DNA of 64,000 nucleotides. Origin: Streptomyces sp. NBC_00464. GTDB taxonomy: Bacteria; Actinomycetota; Actinomycetes; Streptomycetales; Streptomycetaceae. Both the position numbers and the translations under genes were made by a program. Every line of letters begins with the position of its first letter. Position 1 is the first letter of the stretch. The stretch spans positions 434,001 through 498,000 of the forward strand of contig NZ_CP107899.1 of assembly GCF_036013915.1 (NCBI RefSeq), written 5' to 3'. Under the pieces are notes generated by a model, which did no database searches, was not told the origin of the DNA, and saw nothing but the letters and a program-made list of their open reading frames with translations. This document shows positions 31,950 to 40,400 of the stretch, in pieces.

Positions 31950-32966
31950 TCAGCCATTCAGCGCCTCGGCGAACGCCCCGTCCTCCTGCTCGACGCCGCT
32001 GCACGTGTCAGCGGCCTTCGACGTGTCCTCACCGGTGCACGCCCGGTCGCGGAACGCCGCCCAGAGCGACAGCGCACCGACCCCCTGGCGCCGGGCGAAG
32101 GAGCGCAGGGACGCCGCGTCGGCCAGGGTGAAGGTCTCCCCCGCCACATCGTTGACGCCGATCATCACGGTGATGTGCAGCGCCCGCCAGGCCTCGGCGT
32201 CGGACAGCGCGAGGACGTCGGCGATCTGGTCATGGGCGGCCGAGGCCGCCTGCTGCGCGTAGTCGCTCATGTCGCCGTCGTGGGACGAGCTGTAGTTCAT
32301 CGCCATGATGTTCACCGCCGAGACCTCGACGCCCCGGGCGACTGCGTCGTCGAGGACGGCTGTCCCACTCGCCTCCAGGCCGTCGGGCATGACCGGCAGG
32401 GTGTACGTGACGTCCAGGTCCCGCTCCTGCTGGAGCAGGTGCAGGGCCTCGTTGCGACGGGTGACCGAGGGGGTGTCGGTGAGAGCGTCGCCCTCGATGT
32501 CGAAGTCCGCCTTGGTCGCTCCGACGGCGTCCAGCACCTCTCCGTACACATCGGCGAGTTCCTGCGCGCTGTCGCAGGCGAGTGCCGCTTCGGTGCCCGC
32601 GGCCCCTCCGAAGGAGACCCGGATGTCCGCACCGGAGGCGGTGAGCGCCGCGACGCGCGAGACGACCGCAGGGTCGGTGGCCGCCGCGCTGCCGCCCCAG
32701 AGCGGGGTGCAGCCGCCTCCGCCGGCAACCACGAAGGCGAGGTCGTACGTGTCGGGGGAGCCCGCGGCGTCCGTGTCCGCGGCGTCCGTGGCGCTGACGT
32801 AGGGGGTGTACGCGGTGGCTGCCTGGGCCGTTGCGGTGGCGCTCGGTCGAGGGGCCGACGCAGCGCCCTGGTCCGCCGCGGTGCCGGTCGCACAGGCGGA
32901 GCAGGCGAGAAGGAGCGCCGCAAGGCCGGCGCCGGCCGCCGCCGGCCGGAAGGATGACATACGCAT
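31950..32966 (-). CDS. Lipoprotein GH18-family chitinase-like protein
   Basis: The 338-residue protein has an N-terminal lipoprotein signal (AGLAALLLAC, then SAC), an Ala/Thr-rich linker and a GH18 barrel (from about 65). The barrel contains the catalytic motif ADFDIEG, where the Glu is the proton donor of the DxxDxDxE family motif, and VNIMAMNYSSS. The missing first Asp suggests a divergent subgroup. The product is anchored to the outer face of the membrane and may cleave chitin oligomers or bind GlcNAc polymer. Its position beside the mat operon, which makes a GlcNAc-type polymer, is noteworthy. The ATG at 32966 has an AGGTG-like site. Confidence 0.8.
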   Translation of the reverse strand: MRMSSFRPAAAGAGLAALLLACSACATGTAADQGAASAPRPSATATAQAATAYTPYVSATDAADTDAAGSPDTYDLAFVVAGGGGCTPLWGGSAAATDPAVVSRVAALTASGADIRVSFGGAAGTEAALACDSAQELADVYGEVLDAVGATKADFDIEGDALTDTPSVTRRNEALHLLQQERDLDVTYTLPVMPDGLEASGTAVLDDAVARGVEVSAVNIMAMNYSSSHDGDMSDYAQQAASAAHDQIADVLALSDAEAWRALHITVMIGVNDVAGETFTLADAASLRSFARRQGVGALSLWAAFRDRACTGEDTSKAADTCSGVEQEDGAFAEALNG

Positions 32967-33248
32967 GGTGTTTGCACCTGCTTTCGGCAAAGAGTGCCCC
33001 GCAGCTGCGACACAGTGGGACCGGAACACCCGAAACCTCTCACACCCGCCCAGCAGCACCCTCACAGCCAAGCCACAGCCGGACGGCACGCATCACCATG
33101 ATCCACACGCCAACGCCCAAATATCCCTGGGCCGTTGATGGAATCTTGGACTCAATGCACTGCGAATCACCGCCCACATACTCTCAGCCGACCGACAGGT
33201 GACGGACCGATCCACAGCGTTCGGCCAGCAAAGCACCAGCCTTCGCAC

Positions 33249-33608
33249 ATGACCATTGGTCAACATACGCAAATGCCTTCCGATACCCCTGTCGATACAG
33301 ATCCGGCCGTGCGTGGCCGACACCGCAAACACGCGCGCACCTCCCTGCCCTCGGCGCAGGACGGGCCCGTCTTCGTGGACAGCTCCGGCCGGCGCGCCCG
33401 GCTGCTGCGCCGGGCCGGTGCGGTGCTGGGTGTCACCTGCGTCGGGTACGCCGCCGTTCTGGCCCTTTCCTTCATGGGCGGGATCTCCTTGTCCCCCTCG
33501 ACGCTGCTCCCCTTCGACGGCACGTCCAATGCCCAGGGCGGCCCCGGCGGCGGACCCCCTGGCGGCAGCAGCGCGTACGCCCCGCCGAGCACCGGCACGG
33601 CCCGATGA
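33249..33608 (+). CDS. matA: MatA-like small membrane protein
   Basis: This protein of about 119 residues has a basic cytosolic N-terminus (RGRHRKHART...GRRARLLRRAG), one membrane helix (VLGVTCVGYAAVLALSFMGGI) and a Gly/Pro-rich extracellular tail. Its stop overlaps the ATG of matB, the arrangement of the matA-matB locus of Streptomyces (SCO2963-SCO2962 as I recall), which drives mycelial aggregation through a poly-GlcNAc-like polymer. MatA is thought to assist the synthase. ATGs at 33249 or 33273 are both possible and neither has a clear ribosome site. Confidence 0.65.
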   Translation: MTIGQHTQMPSDTPVDTDPAVRGRHRKHARTSLPSAQDGPVFVDSSGRRARLLRRAGAVLGVTCVGYAAVLALSFMGGISLSPSTLLPFDGTSNAQGGPGGGPPGGSSAYAPPSTGTAR

Positions 33609-35818
33609 GCCGCAGCCGCCCGTCGGCGGTACCGGGGCCCCGAGTGGTCGTCGCCCTGTTGCTGCTCCTGGGCCTGGTCTCCGTGATGCTGCTCGACGGT
33701 TATCTGAGGGCCGAGGTCGGCGACGACCAACGGATCCGCTCCGGCGCGAGTGCGGACAAGGTGCCGGACAGCGTCCTGGACGGCGGTCCCCTGCTCAGCT
33801 TCCCGGGCGGCACCGCGCGCACCCAGTCGGTGCCGGACAAGACGATCGTGCTGACCTTCGACGACGGGCCCGATCCGGAATGGACCGGCAAGGTGCTCGA
33901 CGTCCTGGACGCCAACGACGTCCCGGGCACGTTCTTCCTCGTGGGCTCCATGATCTCGCGCTATCCGAGCCTCGTGCGCGACATGGTCGACGGCGGCAAC
34001 GAGGTGGGCATCCACACGTTCACGCACGTCGACCTCTCCTACCAGGGTGCTTCCCGCATCACGCGTGAGCTCGCCCAGACGCAACTGGCCCTGGCCGGGG
34101 CCGCCGGCATCACCACGACACTGTTCCGCGCCCCGTACTCGTCCACGAACGACTCCATCGACAACTACAGCTGGCCCGTCTACGAGAAGCTCGGCGCCCT
34201 CGGCTACACCAGCGTCTTCATCGACACCGACAGCGAGGACTGGCAGCAGCCGGGCGTCGACAAGATCATCGACCTGGCCACTCCGAAGAGCGGCAAGGGC
34301 GCCTCCGTGCTCTTCCACGACTCGGGCGGCGATCGCGAGCAGACCCTTGAGGCGCTGCCCCGGTACATCAAGAAGATGAAGGCGAAGGGCTACACCTTCA
34401 CCACGGTGAGCGGCGCCCAGCAGCAGGACGAGCAGACTCGGGCACAGTCCGGACAGGGCACCCCGGCCCCGGGCGGACAGGCAGCCACTCCGCCGGCCGC
34501 CGCCTCCGATCCCGAGCAGGCCGCGCACCGCAAGGCCGACACCACCACCCTCTGGGAGGGCCGGGCGCTTCTCGCCGCCGTCGCGGTCGCCGAGTGGACG
34601 ATGCCCGGACTCGCCGCGGCACTGACCGTCGTCGGGGTCGCCGTGCTGGGACGGTTCGGGCTGATGCTCGTCCTTGCCCGGAGCCACTACCGGCGGCGCA
34701 ACAGACGCCGGTTCGCCTGGGGGCCCGCGGTCACCGGCCCGGTGAGCGTGATCGTGCCCGCGTACAACGAGAAGGAGTGCATCGCCCACACGCTCAACTC
34801 GCTGGCGTCCAGCACCCATCCGATCGAGATCATCCTCGTCGACGACGGGTCGACCGACGGGACCCCGGAGATCGCCGAGGCCCTGGGACTGCCCAACCTC
34901 CGTGTCGTACGCCAGGAGAACGCCGGCAAGTCGGCCGCTCTCAACAACGGTGTGCGGCAAGCGCGTTACGACATCGTGGTGATGATGGACGGCGACACCG
35001 TCTTCGAACCCGACACCGTGCACCGGCTCGTGCAGCCCTTCGGTGACCCGGCCGTCGGCGCGGTCGCCGGAAACGCCAAGGTCGGCAACCGCAACACGAT
35101 CATCGGCGCCTGGCAGCACATCGAGTACGTGATGGGCTTCAACCTCGACCGCCGGATGTACGACCTGCTGCGCTGCATGCCCACCATCCCCGGTGCGATC
35201 GGCGCGTTCCGCCGCACGGCGGTGCTGGACGTCGGCGGCATGAGCGAGGACACGCTCGCCGAGGACACCGACATCACGATCGCCCTGCACCGGGCCGGCT
35301 GGCGCGTCGTCTACGCCGAGCACGCCCGTGCGTGGACCGAGGCCCCGGCGTCCCTGGGGCAGCTGTGGAGGCAGCGCTACCGCTGGAGCTACGGCACCAT
35401 GCAGGCCCTGTGGAAGCACCGGAGGTCCGTGAGCGATCGCGGGCCGTCGGGCCGTTTCGGCCGGGTCGGGATGCCGTTGGTGGTCCTCTTCCAGATCGTC
35501 ACACCGGTCTTCGCCCCGCTGATCGACGTGTTCACGCTCTACGCGATGCTGTTCGTGGACTTCAGGGCGTCCCTGGTGGCGTGGCTGGCAGTCCTGCTGG
35601 TGCAACTCGTCTGCGCGGCCTATGCGTTCCGCCTGGACCGCGAGAAGTACCGGTATCTGCTCATGCTTCCGCTCCAGCAACTCGCGTACCGGCAGCTGAT
35701 GTATCTCGTACTCATCCACTCGTGCGTCACCGCGGCGACCGGCGGCCGGCTGCGCTGGCAGAAGCTGAAACGGACCGGCGTGGTCGGCTCCCCCGTGTCC
35801 GGTACGGAGAGCCGCTGA
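33605..35818 (+). CDS. matB: MatB: polysaccharide deacetylase-glycosyltransferase 2 fusion
   Basis: The 737-residue membrane enzyme has one helix near 17-37. The external NodB polysaccharide deacetylase domain (about 75-265) carries LTFDDGPDPE and the HTFTH metal site. Further helices lead to a cytosolic GT2 synthase domain (about 375-600) with VIVPAYNEKE, ILVDDGSTDGT, MMDGDTVFEPD, EDTDITIAL and the acceptor/processivity motif QRYRW, then C-terminal helices. The set matches PgaB/PgaC functions fused in one chain and the described MatB of Streptomyces, which produces a beta-1,6-GlcNAc polymer causing pellet aggregation. ATGA overlap with matA and TGATG overlap with the acyltransferase gene show one operon. 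Confidence 0.85.
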   Translation: MSRSRPSAVPGPRVVVALLLLLGLVSVMLLDGYLRAEVGDDQRIRSGASADKVPDSVLDGGPLLSFPGGTARTQSVPDKTIVLTFDDGPDPEWTGKVLDVLDANDVPGTFFLVGSMISRYPSLVRDMVDGGNEVGIHTFTHVDLSYQGASRITRELAQTQLALAGAAGITTTLFRAPYSSTNDSIDNYSWPVYEKLGALGYTSVFIDTDSEDWQQPGVDKIIDLATPKSGKGASVLFHDSGGDREQTLEALPRYIKKMKAKGYTFTTVSGAQQQDEQTRAQSGQGTPAPGGQAATPPAAASDPEQAAHRKADTTTLWEGRALLAAVAVAEWTMPGLAAALTVVGVAVLGRFGLMLVLARSHYRRRNRRRFAWGPAVTGPVSVIVPAYNEKECIAHTLNSLASSTHPIEIILVDDGSTDGTPEIAEALGLPNLRVVRQENAGKSAALNNGVRQARYDIVVMMDGDTVFEPDTVHRLVQPFGDPAVGAVAGNAKVGNRNTIIGAWQHIEYVMGFNLDRRMYDLLRCMPTIPGAIGAFRRTAVLDVGGMSEDTLAEDTDITIALHRAGWRVVYAEHARAWTEAPASLGQLWRQRYRWSYGTMQALWKHRRSVSDRGPSGRFGRVGMPLVVLFQIVTPVFAPLIDVFTLYAMLFVDFRASLVAWLAVLLVQLVCAAYAFRLDREKYRYLLMLPLQQLAYRQLMYLVLIHSCVTAATGGRLRWQKLKRTGVVGSPVSGTESR

Positions 35819-36894
35819 TGGGGGGTACCCACAGGCGGGGTGCGCCATTCGCGACCGCCCCCGCAGAACCAGCCCCCGACGGCCGTGACCGCTGGTTCGA
35901 TGTGCTGCGGGCCTTCGCGCTGGTCCGTGTCGTCACCTACCACACCTTCGGATGGCCGTGGCTGGGGCTTGTGTTCCCGTCGATGGGTGTGATGTTCGCG
36001 CTCGCCGGTTCGCTCATGGCGCGTTCCCTGGAGCGCCCTGCCCGACAGGTGATCCGGGGGCGGCTGCGCAGGCTGCTGATCCCGCTGTGGGTGTTCGGCC
36101 TGCTCCTCGGTGTGGCGATGCTGCTGCACGGCTGGGTGCCGGGCGCCGATGTCCTGTACTGGGTGCTGCCGGTGGGCGATCCGCCGGGCGACGCGTGGGG
36201 CGAGCAGGCCTGGGCGGTGCTGTGGTACCTGAGGACGTACCTCTGGTTCGTCCTCCTGTCACCCGTCCTGCTGCGGGTCTTCCGGCTCGCGCCGCTCCCG
36301 GTGGTGGCGCTCTCTCTCGTCCCCGTCCTGGTGCTGACCGCGCTGGGCGGGGGGCCGGACGGGCGGCTGGGGAGTGCGCTCAGCGATGTGTCGGTCTTCC
36401 TGTTCTGCTGGCTGCTCGGATTCGCCCACCGCGACGGGGTGCTCGACCGGCTGCGTCCCGGCCAGGTCGTCGCAGTGGCGCCGGTCCTGCTGGCGGGGGG
36501 AGGCTGGTGGGCCCTGCACCACCGGGTCGACGGGTCGTACGACCTCGACGACATTCCGCTCGCCCAGGCACTGTGGTCCGCGGGATTCGTCCTGCTGCTC
36601 CTGCGGTTCCGGCCCGCCTGCGCATGGCTCGGCCGCCGCCCGGTGGCGGCACGGGTGGTGAAGGTCTTCAACGCCCGTGCCGTGACCGTCTATCTGTGGC
36701 ACGAGGTGGCGCTGATGGCTGGCGTGCCGCTGATCGACCTGATGTGGAACGTCCCCGCCTTCGAACGACATCTGCCCCTCGGCAGCACCTGGCTGCAGTT
36801 CGGCGTCGCCTGGGTGCTGATCGCCGCGGCCGTGGCGCTCTTCGGCTGGGTCGAGGACGTCGCGGCGCGACGGAGGCCGCGACTGCTGCCGTGA
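35818..36894 (+). CDS. Acyltransferase 3-family membrane protein of mat operon
   Basis: This 358-residue polytopic membrane protein (about ten helices) has the acyltransferase-3 pattern: WFDVLRAFALVRVVTYHTFGW at about 25-45 with the conserved R and H, MFALAGSLMARSLE, and the late AVTVYLWHEVAL. Such proteins O-acylate (acetyl or succinyl) surface polysaccharides using cytosolic acyl-CoA. Its start overlaps the matB stop, so it probably decorates the MatB polymer. It resembles PgaD/IcaC partners in role but not necessarily in descent. Confidence 0.8.
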   Translation: MGGTHRRGAPFATAPAEPAPDGRDRWFDVLRAFALVRVVTYHTFGWPWLGLVFPSMGVMFALAGSLMARSLERPARQVIRGRLRRLLIPLWVFGLLLGVAMLLHGWVPGADVLYWVLPVGDPPGDAWGEQAWAVLWYLRTYLWFVLLSPVLLRVFRLAPLPVVALSLVPVLVLTALGGGPDGRLGSALSDVSVFLFCWLLGFAHRDGVLDRLRPGQVVAVAPVLLAGGGWWALHHRVDGSYDLDDIPLAQALWSAGFVLLLLRFRPACAWLGRRPVAARVVKVFNARAVTVYLWHEVALMAGVPLIDLMWNVPAFERHLPLGSTWLQFGVAWVLIAAAVALFGWVEDVAARRRPRLLP

Positions 36895-36903
36895 AGGACG
36901 CGG

Positions 36904-36936
36904 CCGGCCCCGGACGGACTCCACGCCCGGGGCCGG
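36904..36936. terminator. Convergent hairpin terminator
   Basis: A perfect 10-bp stem CCGGCCCCGG/CCGGGGCCGG with a 13-nt loop lies between the mat operon and the convergent methyltransferase gene. Confidence 0.6.
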
Positions 36937-36951
36937 TGCGCGCTCCCCGGA

Positions 36952-37671
36952 TCAGCGGGCGGCCAGGACGAACCACCGCGCCGGCAGGTCGATCCGGGTT
37001 CCGTCGGGCAGGTACTCGGTCTGCGGCAGGGCCGTGTCACCGCTGTCCAGGGTGGTCAGCCCGGCCGCCCGCAGCACCTCCGGCACCTCCTCCTCGGTGG
37101 CGTTCGCCGGTTTCAGCCCGTGCTCGAAGACCCGCCGCAGCTTCTCGGGCGGCCCGTCCGGCCCCTGGGACGCCTGCTCCAGCACGGCCTTGGAGGCCGG
37201 GGTCAGCTCGGCAACGAAGGCCCGTCCGTGTTCCCCCAGCAGCGTCGCCACGGCCGCCGCGACCGCCGGCCTGGCCTCGGGGTCGCTCTGGTGGATGACC
37301 GCCCGCATGTAGACGTTCGTATCGCCGATCCGCTCATGCAGGGCGCGCACCGCGTCGCCGTCGACCAGGTCCAACTGGATGAACTCGGCTATGCCTTCAA
37401 GGTCCGCCCGCCGGGCGTGGCCGATCGCGGCGTGCGAGAGGTCCACGCCGATCGCGCGGGCGAACCGGGTGGCCAGATAGCGGGTCTGGGTGCCGTTTCC
37501 GCAGCCGAGGTCCACGACGGGCAGTGTGGCATCGGCGTACGGCAGAAGCAGCTCGCTGTGCGGTACGGCGCTCAGCGAGGGGTCGGCGTCCCAGATCGCC
37601 TCGCCGGGTGTGTCCGAGGTGGCCGACCAGAAGCCTTCCCACGCCTCGCGGTATCGCTGCGACACATCCAT
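36952..37671 (-). CDS. Class I SAM-dependent methyltransferase
   Basis: This 239-residue enzyme has SAM motif I LPVVDLGCGNGTQTRYLA near 50-67, an acidic AIGVDLSHAAI and a FIQLDLVDGDAV segment. The C-terminal half contains VAELTPASKAVLEQA and a final ARWFVLAAR strand. The substrate is unknown. The ATG at 37671 is preferred over the GTG two codons earlier because GGGAG then sits at normal distance. It could be co-transcribed with the upstream phosphatase gene after a 101-bp gap. Confidence 0.8.
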   Translation of the reverse strand: MDVSQRYREAWEGFWSATSDTPGEAIWDADPSLSAVPHSELLLPYADATLPVVDLGCGNGTQTRYLATRFARAIGVDLSHAAIGHARRADLEGIAEFIQLDLVDGDAVRALHERIGDTNVYMRAVIHQSDPEARPAVAAAVATLLGEHGRAFVAELTPASKAVLEQASQGPDGPPEKLRRVFEHGLKPANATEEEVPEVLRAAGLTTLDSGDTALPQTEYLPDGTRIDLPARWFVLAAR

Positions 37672-37772
37672 GCGCACTCCCAGGTCCGGCCGTCCCGCGG
37701 CTTTTCGCTCAGGACCGGACTATCGTCTTCCGCCGCCGTGGGCAAGTGTGCGCACACGGTTGAAGGCCGGAT

Positions 37773-40214
37773 TCACCAGGTGACCGACCGGGGGTGCGGT
37801 ACGCGGGAGAGCGCCAGCTCGAACCAGACGGTCTTGCCGCGCGCCGTGGTGCTGCTGCCCCATTCGCGCGCGAGGCCGCTCACCAGGACCAGTCCGCGGC
37901 CGAACTCGTCGTGGTCGGTGGCGCCCAGCAGCGTGGCGGGGGCGGGCTCGTCGTCGCTGACCTCGCACAGCAGGGCGCCGGTGCGCACCAGCCGGAGCCC
38001 GATGTGGTGGGTGCGGCCGTGCTTCACCGCATTGGTGACGAGCTCACTGACCATCAGCTCGGCGGCCTCCACCGCGTCCGGCAGATCCCAGTCGAGGAGC
38101 CGGCCTCGGACCAGCCGGCGGGCTCTGGCCACCTCGCGTGGGTCCAGGGCCAGTTGCCACTCGGCGACGTCGTCGTCCGGGATGCCGTTGAGCCGGGCCA
38201 TGAGCAGGGCCACATCGTCCTTGCGGCCGCCGCTGGGGTTCAGGGCCCGGATGATCGTGTCGCAGGCGTCGTCCATCGACGCGGCGGGATGGGCTGCCGA
38301 GGCGCAGAGCGCGGCCAGGCCTGCCCCGATGTCCTGTCCCCGCACCTCGACCAGGCCGTCGGTGCAGAGCACCAGCCGGTCGCCGGGCCGCACCCGCACG
38401 GTGGCGGTCTCGAAGGCAACGCCGCCGACGCCGATCGGCGCGCCGGTCGGCAGGTCGAGCAGCTCGGCCCGGCCGTCCTCGGCCCGGACCAGTACGGGCG
38501 GGATATGACCGGCGTTGGCGATCTGGAGCTCGGAGCGGATCGGGTCGTAGACCGCGTACAGGCAGGTCGCGAGGTACTGCTCACCGAGCCGCTGGGCCAG
38601 GTCGTCGAGGTTGCGCAGCAGTTGGGCGGGCGGCATCTCCATGGTGGCCATGGTCAGCACGGCGGTGCGTAACTGACCCATCATTGCTGCAGAGTTGAGG
38701 CCGTGCCCCATCACGTCGCCGACGACGAGAGCGGTCCGGGATCCGGGGAGCTTCACCGAGTCGAACCAGTCGCCGCCGACCCTGCCGAGCCGGGCGCCGG
38801 GCAGGTAGCGGGTGGCGATGTCACAGCCCGCCATGCGCGGTTCGATCTGCGGCAGCATGCTGTCCTGGAGCGTCTCGGCGACGTTCTCCTGGTACGTGTA
38901 CATCCGCGCGTTGTCGAGGACGAGCCCGGCCCTGGCGGCGAGTTCGGCGCCAGTGGTGCGGTCCATGTCGTCGAAGGGTTCGCGTCCGGGTCGGCGCATC
39001 AGCACCATGAAACCGAGCACCACGTCACGGGCCTTGAGCGGCACGATGAGCAGGGAGCGGTGCGTGATCAGGGGGCGCAGGTCGCGCTTCTCGAACTCGC
39101 CCGAGATCCGGTTGCTCAACTCCTCGCCGACGTAGGGGACGATGACCGGCTCGCCGGTGACCATGCACCGGAAGAACGGGGTGTGTTCGGGGAAGGCGAT
39201 GGATTCGCCGACGGGCACGGTGTCGTCCCAGCGGCCCGGTTCGTCGTTGTGCTCGACCCAGACGCGGTGCCAGATCGTCGTGACGTCGGGCGGCCCGTCC
39301 GGAAAGCCCTCGCCTGCCAGGACCGCGGCGCGCAGATGCGTCCCCGCGAAGTCGGTGAAGCGGGGCACGGCGGCACTGGTGACCTCGCGGATGGTGCGTT
39401 CCAGGTCGAGGGAGGTGCCGATGCGGCCGCTGACCTCGTTGAGGAACTCCAGCCGTTCGCGGACCGCCGCGTATTCGAGGTCCAGCTCGGGGCGGGGTGC
39501 CGCACGAGGGACGGGCGCACCCCCGGCGGTGCGCGGGCGGCCGTCGGCGGTGCGGCGTCCGGTGCGCCGCGCCACACCCCAGTCGGGGGTCACCGGGATC
39601 CGGTCGTGGTGGCTGAACTCCAGGACCGGATAGCCGAGTTCAAGGACCTGGGAAACGATCCTGGTGGCCTCCTGGACGCTCATGCTGGGCAGGATCTCGG
39701 GCAGCCGCGAGGAGAGGTCCCGATAGTCGGGGAAGTCGGTGTGCAGGGCGAATCCGGGAGAGATGGTCTCGGTGTCCCCGCCGGCCCCGTCGCCCCGCAG
39801 CGGTGCGGAGTCCGCGGCGAGCACGAGCAGCCGTTCGGGGCCGGGGCCGACGAGCGGATAGGCCCACCACAGCACATCGATACGGCCACGGCCGGCGTCG
39901 TCCACCCGGGCCCGGCCCACCGTCGGGTAGGCGACGGCGCCGCTCGGGGAGCTGTCGAGCTCGGGGCCGAACTCCTCGTACACCCCGTCCGGCAGCGGAT
40001 CGCCGTGTGTCCGTAACGCCCCGGACACCGGCAGGAGTTCACCCGCCGGGCAGCCGACGGCGTCCTCCCGGGAGACCCCGAAGAGCCTCCTCGCACCGGT
40101 CGACCAGTGCGAGACGAGTCCGTCCGCGTCGACGACGACCACGGCGAGCGGCACACGGCCCGCCGCGGCGTCGGGCGGCTGTGGTGTCCTCTGCGGCGGC
40201 ACACCGGGGTCCAT
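37773..40214 (-). CDS. PAS-GAF-PP2C(SpoIIE)-HATPase regulatory phosphatase
   Basis: This 813-residue soluble signalling protein has an N-terminal PAS domain (about 20-140, VVVVDADGLVSHWSTGARRLFG), a GAF domain (about 245-410), a SpoIIE/PP2C phosphatase domain (about 440-655) and a C-terminal GHKL ATPase domain (about 680-805). The phosphatase domain has metal aspartates in GGDWFDS, GDVMGHG, CTDGLVE and KDDVALL. The ATPase domain has ELVTNAVKHG (N box), and DDEP and GRGLVLVSGL (G boxes). It can in principle both phosphorylate and dephosphorylate anti-sigma-antagonist proteins, coupling an N-terminal signal to an alternative sigma factor. No anti-sigma partner genes are adjacent. Confidence 0.88.
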   Translation of the reverse strand: MDPGVPPQRTPQPPDAAAGRVPLAVVVVDADGLVSHWSTGARRLFGVSREDAVGCPAGELLPVSGALRTHGDPLPDGVYEEFGPELDSSPSGAVAYPTVGRARVDDAGRGRIDVLWWAYPLVGPGPERLLVLAADSAPLRGDGAGGDTETISPGFALHTDFPDYRDLSSRLPEILPSMSVQEATRIVSQVLELGYPVLEFSHHDRIPVTPDWGVARRTGRRTADGRPRTAGGAPVPRAAPRPELDLEYAAVRERLEFLNEVSGRIGTSLDLERTIREVTSAAVPRFTDFAGTHLRAAVLAGEGFPDGPPDVTTIWHRVWVEHNDEPGRWDDTVPVGESIAFPEHTPFFRCMVTGEPVIVPYVGEELSNRISGEFEKRDLRPLITHRSLLIVPLKARDVVLGFMVLMRRPGREPFDDMDRTTGAELAARAGLVLDNARMYTYQENVAETLQDSMLPQIEPRMAGCDIATRYLPGARLGRVGGDWFDSVKLPGSRTALVVGDVMGHGLNSAAMMGQLRTAVLTMATMEMPPAQLLRNLDDLAQRLGEQYLATCLYAVYDPIRSELQIANAGHIPPVLVRAEDGRAELLDLPTGAPIGVGGVAFETATVRVRPGDRLVLCTDGLVEVRGQDIGAGLAALCASAAHPAASMDDACDTIIRALNPSGGRKDDVALLMARLNGIPDDDVAEWQLALDPREVARARRLVRGRLLDWDLPDAVEAAELMVSELVTNAVKHGRTHHIGLRLVRTGALLCEVSDDEPAPATLLGATDHDEFGRGLVLVSGLAREWGSSTTARGKTVWFELALSRVPHPRSVTW

Positions 40215-40400
40215 GGGCGGAAGGCTCCTTCCTCACCGCAAGGTTCTGCGATGCGTGCGTCCACGGTACGGCCCGGCGTCCGGCGTCGCGGAGCATCGGC
40301 GGAATCACCCTCGAAGGGGGGTGCACCACGCGCGGCCCGGCACGACGGGACCGCGCGGCCGGGCCCGGTGGCGAACGGGAGGCCCGGCCGGCCCGGACTC

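Noticed and set aside
32967..33248. DasR (GlcNAc regulator) site between the GH18 and matA genes
   Set aside because: No sequence close to the TGGTCTAGACCA consensus is present in the gap.
33260..35848. An 862-codon minus-strand frame opposite matB
   Set aside because: MatB has full catalytic motifs on the other strand; the reverse frame shows no motif and only biased composition.
40215..40400. Gene between the phosphatase and MFS genes
   Set aside because: Only short frames without features; the sequence is a GC-rich spacer with imperfect dyads.
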